NCBI RefSeq assembly: GCF_029360645.1
Contig: NZ_JARDUA010000002.1
Location: forward strand, 248,001 to 312,000
Length of the DNA stretch: 64,000 bases
DNA from: Pontibacter litorisediminis
GTDB taxonomy: Bacteria; Bacteroidota; Bacteroidia; Cytophagales; Hymenobacteraceae
Direction: 5' to 3'
The notes beneath the pieces are model-generated. The model saw nothing but the letters and a program-made list of their open reading frames with translations, was not told where the DNA came from and searched no databases. The first letter of the stretch is position 1; every line of letters starts with the position of its first letter. The position numbers and the translations under genes were made by a program. Positions 25,857 to 34,431 of the stretch are shown here, one piece after another.

Positions 25857-26333
25857 ATGAAAAAGCTTTTTATTATACCTTTATGCTTTTCCCTGTTTTT
25901 TACCTCTTGTAACGATGAGGAAGAGGCTGTGATACCAGTGGTTTCGGAGCTGGATGCTGATATGAGAGGCGACTGGACAAACACGGCGGTAGAGCGGGTA
26001 TACTACTCTACCAGTGACGAGGTAATGTATGCCGATACCTCAAAGCGCCAGGCAAACTTCCATTTCGACGGTCAGAAAATGACGGTGACACTGCCCGGCA
26101 GCTCTGACAAGGATGTATGGAAATACAGCTTCCCGGACCCCAACGACTCCACCTATATCCGCCTGCAACGAGACACCGCCACCACGGATTACATCATCAC
26201 CAGCATGTCAGGCAACGAGATGATCTGGGTAGACGAGATAGACTGGGCGGGTTATCCGGAGGAGGTTCCGGACGAGGAGAAGACGACCTCCCGCCGTGGT
26301 GTTTATACCTGGAAATTTGTTCGAAAGCAGTAA
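25857..26333 (+). CDS. Hypothetical lipoprotein, 158 aa
   Basis: Starts MKKLFIIPLCFSLFFTSC (lipobox FTS-C). The ATG at 25857 was preferred over the upstream in-frame ATG at 25767, which would bury the signal. The mature region, of lipocalin-like length, has DMRGDWTNTAVERVYYSTSDE, FHFDGQKMTVTLPGS and SMSGNEMIWVDEIDW. It reads like a small beta-barrel of the 'lipocalin-like/DUF' lipoproteins in Bacteroidota, but a family cannot be named. A terminator follows 26 bp after the stop. Confidence 0.65.
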   Translation: MKKLFIIPLCFSLFFTSCNDEEEAVIPVVSELDADMRGDWTNTAVERVYYSTSDEVMYADTSKRQANFHFDGQKMTVTLPGSSDKDVWKYSFPDPNDSTYIRLQRDTATTDYIITSMSGNEMIWVDEIDWAGYPEEVPDEEKTTSRRGVYTWKFVRKQ

Positions 26334-26358
26334 GGTCTTAACCGACAGCAAATACTTT

Positions 26359-26389
26359 AAAGGCACGGGCATTAAACCCGTGCCTTTTT
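26359..26389 (+). terminator. Terminator after the 158-aa lipoprotein
   Basis: A stem AAAGGCACGGG / CCCGTGCCTTT with a short loop and TT tail. Confidence 0.82.
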
Positions 26390-26401
26390 GATGCCCGTGC
26401 C

Positions 26402-26776
26402 TTATCCCCTAGCCAGGCGGTACAGCAGGATCAGCACGCTAAGAAGCACGATAGAAGTATAGATCTGCTTGTTGTACCTGGCCAGCCAGTTGGGGAGGTA
26501 TATGTCAAAGTTATCCCGGGTAGAGGCAGAATACCTGCGGGCTACGACCGTAATGGGGCACATGTTCCTGAAAGCCAGCAACACAAGTCCCTCCAGCGCA
26601 ATCAGGCCGAGGCAAATCCACACCCACCTGTTAATTCTGTTCGTTAGCACGGCATACAGCAGGTAAAATATCACGACATTGAAAAAGACCCAGATCAGGG
26701 TATGCACCACCTTGATCAGGACCAGCATGCTGCTGCCCCCTTGCCCTCTTCCATCCTTCCCTTCCGCCTTCATCAT
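26402..26776 (-). CDS. Small integral membrane protein, unknown function
   Basis: A 124-aa protein with three hydrophobic segments at about 18-44 (MLVLIKVVHTLIWVFFNVVIFYLLYAVL), 52-69 and 105-120. A loop NMCPITVVARRYS-TRDNFDIYLP lies before the last helix. The combination of a short polytopic protein and a CPxT-type loop is seen in conserved hypothetical membrane proteins; I cannot assign a transport activity. Start is uncertain: an ATG at 26728 has a better ribosome-binding sequence. It diverges from the lipoprotein at 26878. Confidence 0.6.
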   Translation of the reverse strand: MMKAEGKDGRGQGGSSMLVLIKVVHTLIWVFFNVVIFYLLYAVLTNRINRWVWICLGLIALEGLVLLAFRNMCPITVVARRYSASTRDNFDIYLPNWLARYNKQIYTSIVLLSVLILLYRLARG

Positions 26777-26877
26777 CGTAACTCTTACTGTTTATACTTT
26801 AAAAACGGCGTAACAGGCTAAAGACATCCTGCAGCTTTTTGTTACCGTTAGTAAGAGAAAGCACAACTCCTAAAGCC

Positions 26878-27282
26878 ATGAGAGTAAAACACATAAAACA
26901 TCTCCTGTTATCGCTGGCCTTGCTCAGCGCATGCTGGCTTACCGGCTGCCGCACAGTAACGGCACCTGCCGATGGAACCGTACCAGGAAGCATGGCTCCT
27001 CAGCGGGTGGATATCAGAGGAAGCGTTGTATCGAGCCGTTACAGCGAGGGGCAGGTGGTACTGGAGGTAGAGAATTTCATGCCTTCCGTCAACTCACGCT
27101 ACGACCGGGCTTATGTACTGGTACAACCCACTGCGCAGATGCTCGGCGTCGACGGTCAGCCGATCAGTGTCAGTGAACTGCACCAGGGCCAGAACGTAGC
27201 GATCCTGCTAAGGGGCGGCGGCCAAGGAACACGCATAGGCGTGGGCATTGCACGCAAGCTCTGGGTTGAAGAAGGCTTGTGA
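26878..27282 (+). CDS. Hypothetical lipoprotein, 134 aa
   Basis: Starts MRVKHIKHLLLSLALLSACWLTGC, a lipoprotein signal with lipobox LTG-C at Cys24. The mature part is mostly beta-type (VDIRGSVVSSRYSEGQVVLEVENFMP, YDRAYVLVQPTAQML, QNVAILLRGGGQGTRIGVGIARKLWVEEGL). The composition resembles a small OB-fold stress lipoprotein of the YdeI/BOF kind, but this is only a shape-level guess. The ATG at 26878 was chosen because it begins the signal. Confidence 0.6.
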   Translation: MRVKHIKHLLLSLALLSACWLTGCRTVTAPADGTVPGSMAPQRVDIRGSVVSSRYSEGQVVLEVENFMPSVNSRYDRAYVLVQPTAQMLGVDGQPISVSELHQGQNVAILLRGGGQGTRIGVGIARKLWVEEGL

Positions 27283-27547
27283 GCAACTTTATACTTTGGC
27301 AGGCAAAACAGCAAGACAACTGCTAGGTTCCCCTGCGCTTTCTCCTCTTACCGGAAGGGTGTCCTCCCCCTGTAAACTGGCTTGTTTCCCCTGCCACCCG
27401 GCAAGGTTTGCCTTGTGCTGAGCGCGGGCACCAGCTGTGAATAGTTAAGAAAGTACATGGATGCTAGCGCAGCTGTAAGACACGTGCGGATCTGCTGACG
27501 GGCTTGCTTTAAAGCAACAGTAACGAGACACCTACCTCTTGTAAAAC

Positions 27548-27582
27548 AAAGCAGCCGCTGCCCTGAGGGCAGCGGCTGCTTT
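27548..27582. terminator. Bidirectional terminator
   Basis: A perfect 16-bp stem (27548-27563 with 27567-27582) with AAA/TTT at its ends. It serves the leftward disordered-protein gene and possibly the rightward lipoprotein. The rest of 27283-27605 shows no gene. Confidence 0.82.
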
Positions 27583-27605
27583 TGCTAAGTTCTATTTACT
27601 TTCCG

Positions 27606-28454
27606 TTAGAATCCACCAAATTCCCTGGTGCCTCTGTCGGTATTGTGCGAGGTGCCTTCCCTGCCGCTGTTGCTGCGCCCCCCGTAGGTGCCGCCTCCCA
27701 TGGAGCTGGTGCCACCGTAGTTTCCTGAAGAAGAGCCGTAGACCTCGTTTCCGAACGCACCGCCGCGGTGGCCGCCCGAGTAGCCGGTGCCGCCGCCATA
27801 ATTGCTGCCCCCGTAGGAGCTGCCAGTGCCGTAGCTATCGCTATAGTTGCGCATGCCGTAGGTGGTATCCGGCACCCCGCGGTTAGAGCCCGGGAAGGAG
27901 TCTCCCATGCTGCCGCCGCGTCCATATCCGCCTGTGGCGCCACCGCCGTAGTAGGACTGATTATCTCCAGCCCCTCCTCTGTTCCGGTCGCTGTTCAGGG
28001 TGTTGTAACGGTCAGAGGTGCCGGCGTAGCTGGAAATGCCGTAGCCTTGCCGGATGTTGCCGCGCAGGTCACGGTCGCTGCTGCTGCCCCAGCCCCTGTT
28101 TTCCTTACCTTGGTAGCTGCGGTAGTCGTCCTGGTAATTGCTGTACCTGTCGCGGTCGCGGTTGTAGCTATCCGGATAGGTGCTGCCCCGGCCGTGGTCG
28201 CTCCAGCGGTTCTCGCCACTGTTGCTGTAGCCGCGGCCCTCCCGGCTAAGGCGCTCATAGGCATTGCCCATGTCGCCCTCGTGGTAGCTGCGGTGGGGCT
28301 GGCTGCGGTCGTTGTCCCAATGGCCCCTTTCGCGCTGGTAGTGGCGCTCAAAATCATTCGTCAGGTTTCTGGCACTGTGGTAATGCTCATCGTTTCTATA
28401 ATCTCCGTAACCACTGTAATCGGATTCGTAACGCTCTCTTTCGTGTCTGTTCAT
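27606..28454 (-). CDS. Tyr/Gly/Arg/Ser-rich disordered protein
   Basis: A 282-aa protein with almost no hydrophobic residues and no signal peptide. The N-terminal half is rich in Arg, Asp, Tyr and Asn (ERERYESDYSGYGDYRNDEHYH); the C-terminal half in Gly, Ser and Tyr (SYGGSNYGGGTGYSGG). It is predicted to be intrinsically disordered with regular Tyr and Arg spacing, like prion-like RNA-binding domains that condense. A compositional relative sits at 55868-56569, also starting MNR. Function unknown; stress-associated roles are plausible but unproved. Standalone, with its own terminator. The opposite strand holds long Ala/Val frames that are shadows. Confidence 0.7.
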   Translation of the reverse strand: MNRHERERYESDYSGYGDYRNDEHYHSARNLTNDFERHYQRERGHWDNDRSQPHRSYHEGDMGNAYERLSREGRGYSNSGENRWSDHGRGSTYPDSYNRDRDRYSNYQDDYRSYQGKENRGWGSSSDRDLRGNIRQGYGISSYAGTSDRYNTLNSDRNRGGAGDNQSYYGGGATGGYGRGGSMGDSFPGSNRGVPDTTYGMRNYSDSYGTGSSYGGSNYGGGTGYSGGHRGGAFGNEVYGSSSGNYGGTSSMGGGTYGGRSNSGREGTSHNTDRGTREFGGF

Positions 28455-28571
28455 AGCTTTTAATATAGGTTACACATAAATTCACTTCCCTTTAAACGAG
28501 GATGTGGCCCATCGGTTTAAACCAGGTTCATTCGCTTGCCTCTCCCGCTTTACTGCCCCAAAAGCCAGGGC

Positions 28572-29126
28572 TCACGCTTCTGTATCCCGCACCCGGGCGG
28601 CCAATAGCTTAAACAGGATGTAGAGCACCGCAAAAACAGCCATGGCCACCAGCGCCCAGCGCTTCTTACGGTTCAGGTCGCGCCAGTAGTCGCGGTCGGC
28701 CTCTGTCTCCTGCAGGCGTTGTCGTATCACGCCGTTGGCCATGCGCTCGATCCGAAGCTCACGGCTCAGGGAGTCCAGCTGCACGGTGTCGGGCAGGTAA
28801 ATGGTCTGGGTGATGTAAGTGGCCGTGCACGCGGGGCAGGGAGCGCTCCTCACGGCAGATTGGTCGCGGGGCAGGTCGGCAAGAAGGGGGCCAAGTTGCA
28901 ACCGATCGGGGCGAAGGGCAGGCGGTGCGTAAATGGCCGGTGGGTAGAGCCGGGGCGGGAAGTGTTTGGCTGCATAGGCTTTGCCGTACTCCCGGGTGTA
29001 CGCCTCGTTTTTATCCACGTACTCCGCCAGCTTCTCCGGGTTCTCCTCGAAGAACTTCTCGGCCTGGCGCTGGGTAGCGCAGGAACCCAGGAGCAGCAGC
29101 AAAAGTAGTATAAACGTGTGCCTCAT
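28572..29126 (-). CDS. Lipoprotein with C-terminal membrane helix (phage spanin-like layout)
   Basis: A 184-aa protein. Lipoprotein signal MRHTFILLLLLLLGSC with Cys16, then an N-terminal charged helix (QRQAEKFFEENPEKLAEYVDKNEAY), a Pro-rich middle, a CPAC pair near 97-100, a coiled-coil segment near 120-145, and one C-terminal membrane helix (KRWALVAMAVFAVLYILFKLL). This order recalls short proteins in Bacteroidota prophages and conjugative elements, which may bridge two membranes. No other phage genes lie nearby, so this is a weak resemblance. No family is asserted. Confidence 0.6.
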   Translation of the reverse strand: MRHTFILLLLLLLGSCATQRQAEKFFEENPEKLAEYVDKNEAYTREYGKAYAAKHFPPRLYPPAIYAPPALRPDRLQLGPLLADLPRDQSAVRSAPCPACTATYITQTIYLPDTVQLDSLSRELRIERMANGVIRQRLQETEADRDYWRDLNRKKRWALVAMAVFAVLYILFKLLAARVRDTEA

Positions 29127-29518
29127 ATTGCGGTACCCTTGCCGGTTTACGGCTACTCGATGGATGTGTAACGAATGCGACCGTGTGCCCCTTGCCCTGA
29201 GTATGGCCGGTGAGAGCTGCAGCCAGAGTTCTTATACGAGAGTATACGCCACACGCTATATTTTTATACTTCTTTATTATGCCGCCGCCGCAGCGCCATG
29301 GCGCTGCTTTCCGTTTCCTGCATGCTTCCCAACTGCTTGCCAAATGCCTGCTGCCTGCCGTTTTGCTTAGGACTGGAGCAGCAGCATGCCTTGTGGAGCA
29401 CCTGCTGTCAGAAGGGCAACCTCATCCCCTTATATACATTTCACCCTTCGTTGCGATACTTTCGCCTGCACCCATGCTACTTGTACTCAAAAGTGTGCTG
29501 CACCTGCCTTAAATTTAA

Positions 29519-29526
29519 TACATTTG
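29519..29526 (+). promoter_or_regulatory. TAnnTTTG promoter box before the GAF gene
   Basis: TACATTTG, an exact match to the Bacteroidota -7 consensus, ends 27 bp before the ATG at 29554. The -33 element is not clear. The rest of 29127-29518 shows no gene. Confidence 0.45.
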
Positions 29527-29553
29527 GCTTTTCTGTAACACACAGATTCCCAT

Positions 29554-30072
29554 ATGGAGTACAGACACGTTCACTATTGGCAATATGAACCGGGCGACGC
29601 AGAGGAGGTGGTGCTGGAGAGGGCCTTGTCGCTATGCCAGAAAGGGCGGCATGACGCGCTGCTCTCTGAGATAGCCTCCTTCATAACAGAGCAGACAGGG
29701 GTAAAATTTCTACTGATAGGACGCTTGTCTGACGACTTGCAGCACATCCACACGCTGGTTTTCATGGAGGACGGCAAGGCGATGGAAAATTACACGTACT
29801 CCCTTAAAGGCACCCCCTGCGACCAGACATTGTTGCAGCGCTTCTGCTACTACCCGTTTGGCGTGGCCCCCTGTTTTCCGGAGGACAAGGATCTGGAGGA
29901 CCTGCAGATCGAGAGTTACCTGGGCAGCATGCTTCTCTCCGAGGATAACGAGCCTATAGGCCTGGTTGCGCTGATGGACACCAAGCAGATTGACAAAGCC
30001 GCCTTTGCCGAGCACCTGATCATGGTGCTGAGCCCGGCCATCGAAGAAGAGATAAAGATGATGCGGCTCTAG
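29554..30072 (+). CDS. GAF-domain protein
   Basis: A 172-aa cytoplasmic protein. The core (about 20-165) reads as a GAF domain: LSLCQKGRHDALLSEIASFITEQTGVKFLLIGRLSDD, the middle FMEDGKAMENYTYSLKGTPCDQTLLQRFCYYPFGVAPCFPED, which is the typical GAF segment before a ligand pocket, then YLGSMLLSEDNEPIGLVALMDTKQ. No kinase, cyclase or DNA-binding partner domain follows, so it may be a stand-alone sensor. It is 50 bp upstream of the VLRF1 gene on the same strand. Confidence 0.8.
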   Translation: MEYRHVHYWQYEPGDAEEVVLERALSLCQKGRHDALLSEIASFITEQTGVKFLLIGRLSDDLQHIHTLVFMEDGKAMENYTYSLKGTPCDQTLLQRFCYYPFGVAPCFPEDKDLEDLQIESYLGSMLLSEDNEPIGLVALMDTKQIDKAAFAEHLIMVLSPAIEEEIKMMRL

Positions 30073-30122
30073 CCACGGCTTTGCAGGCTGCCAAATACTG
30101 CTATTGTCCGTATCTTTACCCC

Positions 30123-30908
30123 ATGAACCGTTTCCTCTCCAGAACACAGGCAGCAGACCTGTTGCAGCACCTGCTCTCGTCCGGCATCCCCACCGAGTAT
30201 GAGCCAGAGAAGCACCGACTGGCGCTCCTTAGCGAGACAAGGGATGTGCTGGCGCATTTCCGGTTGCCGATCACGCTGCCCTTCCCGGAGACGGGGCGAC
30301 TGGTAAACTACGTGATCCTGCTCATACAGTCCGGCAACTGCGCCATGGGCTTTTTCAGGGATGGCGTAAACCTGGACCACAAGGTATGGCGCTCGTACAT
30401 GGTGCGTAAGAAGCAGGGCAAAAGCCAGATCAAGTACCTCAAGACTAAAGGCAAGTCCAGGGCAGGCTCGCGGGTGCGGCTGGGGGAAACGGCAGAGTTC
30501 TTCGAAAACATAAACGGCAGGCTGCAGGAGTATTTTGAAGAGCACGAAGTGCACCGGATTGCTATCAGCTGCTCTAAAACACTGCTCCCCTACCTCTACA
30601 ATTCCAAGGTAGCCACTCCATTCGACAAGCACGACCCGCGCCTCTTCAAGATCCCCAGGCACATCCACCCCCCCATTTATGAGGTGCTGCTGGACGCTAA
30701 CCGCTTTCTGCAACGCGGCGAACTGATTTACGGCGATGCGCAGCAGGCAATGGCTGAAAAACTGCTGCTAAGCGCCGGGATCTCCGCCGAGGCAATGGCA
30801 ATACCAGAGGAAACTTACCCGGATGGCGGGACGGAATGGGATGAGGACTTCGTTGACGAGGATGAAATCTACCTTGACGAGGAAGAGGATGATATAACGG
30901 AGTGGTAA
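30123..30908 (+). CDS. Vms1-like release factor (bacterial VLRF1)
   Basis: A 261-aa protein of the Vms1/ANKZF1-like release-factor-1 superfamily. The key catalytic-loop motif MVRKKQGKSQ, with Gln102, sits at 93-102, followed by KTKGKSRAGSRVRLGETAEFFENINGRLQEYF, the second conserved element. The core ends at RGELIYGD near 223, followed by an acidic tail of about 30 residues. In eukaryotes Vms1 releases stalled nascent chains from 60S-bound peptidyl-tRNA; bacterial relatives are thought to act similarly on ribosome subunits. The ATG at 30123 begins the domain; an upstream ATG at 30081 adds unlikely residues. It follows the GAF gene closely. Confidence 0.82.
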   Translation: MNRFLSRTQAADLLQHLLSSGIPTEYEPEKHRLALLSETRDVLAHFRLPITLPFPETGRLVNYVILLIQSGNCAMGFFRDGVNLDHKVWRSYMVRKKQGKSQIKYLKTKGKSRAGSRVRLGETAEFFENINGRLQEYFEEHEVHRIAISCSKTLLPYLYNSKVATPFDKHDPRLFKIPRHIHPPIYEVLLDANRFLQRGELIYGDAQQAMAEKLLLSAGISAEAMAIPEETYPDGGTEWDEDFVDEDEIYLDEEEDDITEW

Positions 30909-31259
30909 GGAGTTAGGGAGTGACCATGCGGCCTGAAGTACGGCGCTTACGGCACCCCATTGTCTTGGATCCTGACTTTTAGCTGCTCGGCCATTTTCAG
31001 GATCACTTTCACTACACCTCCTGGGCATGCTTGCCGGCCTGCGCCAACACCTCCTGCTCGGTTTTCCTTTTAATCACCTCCGCAGCCGAAGCCGACATCG
31101 CAGCATGCGAGCGTTTTCATAGGCTCCGTATGTAAACCGGAACGATTGGCCCTGATACTAGCAGGTACTCGCAACGCGTGATGATAATTTATACTTATGG
31201 TGCGCCACGAATTATACTTTGCCATAGTGATACAACACCAGAAATATCCTATGCGTGTT
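30909..31259. other. Convergent intergenic region, no gene seen
   Basis: About 350 bp between VLRF1 (+) and the HTTM gene (-). No clear terminator, gene or RNA. TATACTT occurs near 31188 and 31213. Confidence 0.4.
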
Positions 31260-32660
31260 TTAGCGGTGTATAGGTGGGTTCTCTCCTTCTGCCTTAGCTG
31301 GTGCCTTTTTGGCCCAGGGCCAGCCGTCAGCCTGCGGGCGTGGTGTTACCCAGCTTTTGGCACCCCAGGCATAGGGCACAGCGGCCAGGTTCACTTCAGG
31401 GTCTACGATCGGGTGGCGTCGGTAGCCGTTGAGGCTGAGCTGGGAGATGGCATACACCTCCGGCTCCTGCATGCCCTGCCGTTTGTACTCGGCTTTCAGA
31501 AACTGCGCGAACTGCCAGATCATGTCGGGGTGCTTCGGCAGCTCTTTTAGCTGCTCCTTCACAAGATACCTCCTGGGGAAAACGGTTTCCTGATGCCCGG
31601 TGGCGGCGTCTTTCACCCTGTAGTACACGGAGCCTTGCTTGGTGCGCAGCATCATGCGCCACGAAAAACGGTGCCCCTCCTCGGTCCAGTTCACATCGCC
31701 CGGGATAAAGAAGTGCCGCAGCGGGAACAGCAGTTGCCAGCCCAGATAAAGTATAAAGAACTGCACCCCCAGCCGCAGCTGCCAGCGTGGTTGCTGCAGG
31801 GGCAGGCGCTCCAGCAGCCGTGGGTCCGTCTCCTTTCTGAAAAACCAGCGGGCTATCTGCTCCGGTGTAAAGAATAGCACGTTGGCCGCGATCATGAAGT
31901 AGGGGAACACGCCCACATGAAAGACTGCGGAGTTGAAGATGTGGAAACCAAAGGCTACCCAAAAAGCCGCCATGCGCGTGCGGGGCCACAGTAGCGCAAA
32001 GCCGATCAGGAAATCAAACATCACACCGCCCCACACCACCAGCTGTATCATGGCAGGCGTGTTCAGGTAGGGCCCGATCACGTAGAAGTGCGTTTTGGCT
32101 CCCATCCAGATGCTCATCGACTTAGCCGCCAACCAATCGGGCTGCACCTTGGCCACGCCGGCGTAGAAGTATACCAACAGCAGCTGCAGGCGGAAAAGCC
32201 AAAGCGTCCATTGCGGGGCCACCTCGCTTTCCAGCTCCGGCCGCCGCCGTACGTCCCAGGACAGCTTGCGGTGTGCCGGCAGCAGCACCATGAGCCCGCT
32301 CACGAGCATGATAAGATAGTGGTGGTTGAGGTAATGCGTCTTCTCGGAGAAGAAGCTGTAACTGAACAGCAGAAAGAACAGGAAAGAAGCCAGTTTGTAA
32401 TGCCAGCCCACCAGGATCAGGAGGCCCAGCAGCGCCATCAGCAAGTATACGTACACCATGCCATTGCCCGGCAGCGGCTTTATCCACTCCAGCCCGATGT
32501 AGCCAAAGTGGAAGGTTGGCTCCACGTAATGCTCCTGCACCCAGTCGATAAGCACGGCCCCTACCCCCTCACAAAACATCAGCAGCCCGAAAAGTATACG
32601 GAAGTATACCAGCGGGTAAATCCCGATCGGCTTCAGGAGCTGTCTCACAAGTATACGCAT
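31260..32660 (-). CDS. HTTM / vitamin K-dependent gamma-carboxylase-like membrane protein
   Basis: A 466-aa protein (484 aa if the in-frame ATG at 32714 is used) with about eight membrane segments and a C-terminal soluble domain (about 345-466). The four-plus-four-TM HTTM layout shows FRILFGLLMFCEGVGAVLIDW at the start, HYLNHHYLIMLVSGLMVLLPAHR, and the conserved LQLLLVYFYAGVAKVQPDWL segment. That region is shared with vitamin K-dependent gamma-glutamyl carboxylases. Bacterial members probably do not carboxylate glutamate in the same way; the substrate is unknown. The start at 32660 was preferred because it matches the family's N-terminus. Confidence 0.82.
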   Translation of the reverse strand: MRILVRQLLKPIGIYPLVYFRILFGLLMFCEGVGAVLIDWVQEHYVEPTFHFGYIGLEWIKPLPGNGMVYVYLLMALLGLLILVGWHYKLASFLFFLLFSYSFFSEKTHYLNHHYLIMLVSGLMVLLPAHRKLSWDVRRRPELESEVAPQWTLWLFRLQLLLVYFYAGVAKVQPDWLAAKSMSIWMGAKTHFYVIGPYLNTPAMIQLVVWGGVMFDFLIGFALLWPRTRMAAFWVAFGFHIFNSAVFHVGVFPYFMIAANVLFFTPEQIARWFFRKETDPRLLERLPLQQPRWQLRLGVQFFILYLGWQLLFPLRHFFIPGDVNWTEEGHRFSWRMMLRTKQGSVYYRVKDAATGHQETVFPRRYLVKEQLKELPKHPDMIWQFAQFLKAEYKRQGMQEPEVYAISQLSLNGYRRHPIVDPEVNLAAVPYAWGAKSWVTPRPQADGWPWAKKAPAKAEGENPPIHR

Positions 32661-32910
32661 CTTGGATGGAGGCTGGTTATACCTACGAAAGTATAAATTA
32701 TACTGATGATTCAAAGTATAATACCACCTCGGTTTCAGCTTCTTTTAAGAAATGCCTTGCACTGTGCCTGCATACCGTAAAACCTGCACCGCCTTCCTGT
32801 AAAATACTGATCAGAAGCATTCTTTCACCTGAGCTTTGTCATCGGTCACGTATACCCTGTTCTAGACCTTTGCGGAACCATATCGGAAGATCAACTTAAA
32901 TCAATAAACT

Positions 32911-33675
32911 ATGGAAGGAAGCACAGCAAGACAATTTGCGGGTAAAGTGGCCCTGGTAACAGGGGCCTCCTCGGGTATAGGCAAGGCGGCAGCCTTGCAG
33001 TATGCGCGCGAGGGTGCCCGTGTAGTGGTGTCAGACATTACCCAAGACAGGGGCCAGCAGGTGGTGGAGGAGATAAAGCAGGCTGGCGGTGATGCCATCT
33101 TCGTGACGGCGGATGTTGCCCGGCCGGAGGATTGCGAGCAGTTGGTGCAGCAAACGGTAAAGGAGTTTGGCCGCCTGGACATTGCCTTCAACAACGCCGG
33201 CATTGGTGGTGAGCAGAACCCCGTGGGCGAGATGAGCATCGAAGGCTGGAACAAAGTAATTGCAGTTAACCTGAGCAGCGTGTTTTACTGCATGCACTAC
33301 CAGATCCGCCAAATGCTGCAAAATGGTGGCGGGGCCATTGTGAACAACTCCTCCATCCTGGGGCAGGTGGGCTTTGCCAACTCGGCGGCCTATGTCGCGG
33401 CCAAGCATGGCGTGGTGGGCCTCACCCAAAACGCCGCGCTGGAGTACTCTGCCAAGGGCGTACGCGTCAACGCCGTAGGCCCAGCCTTTATCCGCACCCC
33501 TTTGATAGCAGACATGGGCGAGGATGTGCTGCAGATGCTCACCAAAATGCATCCCATCGGGCGGCTGGGCGAGGCAGAAGAGGTATCGGAGCTGGTCATC
33601 TGGCTGAGTTCAGACAAAGCCTCCTTCGTAACCGGTGCCTACTATACCGTGGACGGCGCTTACCTGGCGCAGTGA
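32911..33675 (+). CDS. Short-chain dehydrogenase/reductase (SDR)
   Basis: A 254-aa classical SDR. The NAD(P) motif TGASSGIG is at 17-24, NNAG at 94-97, and the catalytic Tyr and Lys at 161 and 165 (YVAAK), with the active-site Ser in NNSSILG near 148. The acidic residue at the end of strand 2 (VVVSDIT) favours NAD over NADP. Glucose-1-dehydrogenase-like sequences are the nearest in style; the substrate is unknown. Monocistronic and followed by a strong terminator. Confidence 0.92.
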   Translation: MEGSTARQFAGKVALVTGASSGIGKAAALQYAREGARVVVSDITQDRGQQVVEEIKQAGGDAIFVTADVARPEDCEQLVQQTVKEFGRLDIAFNNAGIGGEQNPVGEMSIEGWNKVIAVNLSSVFYCMHYQIRQMLQNGGGAIVNNSSILGQVGFANSAAYVAAKHGVVGLTQNAALEYSAKGVRVNAVGPAFIRTPLIADMGEDVLQMLTKMHPIGRLGEAEEVSELVIWLSSDKASFVTGAYYTVDGAYLAQ

Positions 33676-33681
33676 GGTATA

Positions 33682-33736
33682 AAATATAGGCCAGGCAGGT
33701 GTAGAGCTACTCTCTGCCTGGCCTATATTTCTTTTT
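33682..33736 (+). terminator. Terminator after the SDR gene
   Basis: A perfect 17-bp stem (33682-33698 with 33714-33730), 15-nt loop, then CTTTTT. Confidence 0.9.
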
Positions 33737-33816
33737 CCTGGCGCTGTGCCTTTGCACAGCCCCTGCCTTGGGCTGCCGCAGTTACCTTACAAGCGGCTGT
33801 GACGGATCAGGAAAGG

Positions 33817-34431
33817 TTACTCTACTGTCGCGTACGCACAGCTTACAGTGGGATTAAAGGGAGCGTACATACCGGAAGGATTGTGCTTCCACACCCAGGC
33901 ATGTAGCTGGTAATGCGGGAAAGGAGGTCCGCCAGAGCCCGGGGCACGGTGATCATCAAACGCTACGCTGCCTAACATAGGCGGGCTGTCGTGCAAAGGG
34001 TCCCAGGCAGCGGCTACGACCACATATTCAGCGGCCACAAGCTGCATGCGGCCGTTTTTCTGTGGCTCGTAAACAAGTGTCTCTGGCATGGTGGGGTCCA
34101 CTACCCCGTCAACCAGCGCACCTTTTACATAGTGATGCCCCATGCCGCCGAGCGGGGTGGCAACACACTCGCTGGACAGCACATAACCGTCGGCCTCAGC
34201 GGCCTCCACCCGGTGGTAACGAGCTGTTGCGCGCCTGATCTGGGCCTCCAGCCTCACCTGCATCACAGCAGCTGACAGATCCGGCCCTGTAGCTTCCTGC
34301 CGGCTCTCGCTTGCCAGTTCTGCTGGAGCCGGCGCCTCGTCTGCCCCGGGGTCGCAGCCAGAAAAGAGCAGCGGCAGAGCCAAGAGCATCAAATTCCTGA
34401 AAATTTGAAAGTAATTTTTACGTGTAACCAT
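33817..34431 (-). CDS. Secreted lipoprotein, conserved-looking, unknown function
   Basis: A 204-aa protein. Lipoprotein signal near residues 1-26 (FRNLMLLALPLLFSGC). The mature part holds RYHRVEAAEADGYVLSSECVATPLGGMGHHYV near 75-107, an ALVDGVVDPTMPETLVYEPQKNG segment, and a C-terminal HYQLHAWVWKHNPSGMYAPFNPTVSC. The GGMGHHYV and HYQLHAWVW histidines could bind a metal or form an active site. The pattern is distinctive and recurs in secreted proteins of diverse bacteria as I recall, but I cannot name a function. The ATG at 34429-34431 begins the signal. Confidence 0.7.
   Translation of the reverse strand: MVTRKNYFQIFRNLMLLALPLLFSGCDPGADEAPAPAELASESRQEATGPDLSAAVMQVRLEAQIRRATARYHRVEAAEADGYVLSSECVATPLGGMGHHYVKGALVDGVVDPTMPETLVYEPQKNGRMQLVAAEYVVVAAAWDPLHDSPPMLGSVAFDDHRAPGSGGPPFPHYQLHAWVWKHNPSGMYAPFNPTVSCAYATVE

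Noticed and set aside
27768-28463. Ala/Val-rich plus-strand frame of 231 aa
   Set aside because: Antisense of Tyr/Gly/Arg codons in the disordered protein; no start context or homology-like features.
29210-29588. Overlapping Cys/Pro/Leu-rich frames before the GAF gene
   Set aside because: Random-looking composition; promoter box lies within this region.
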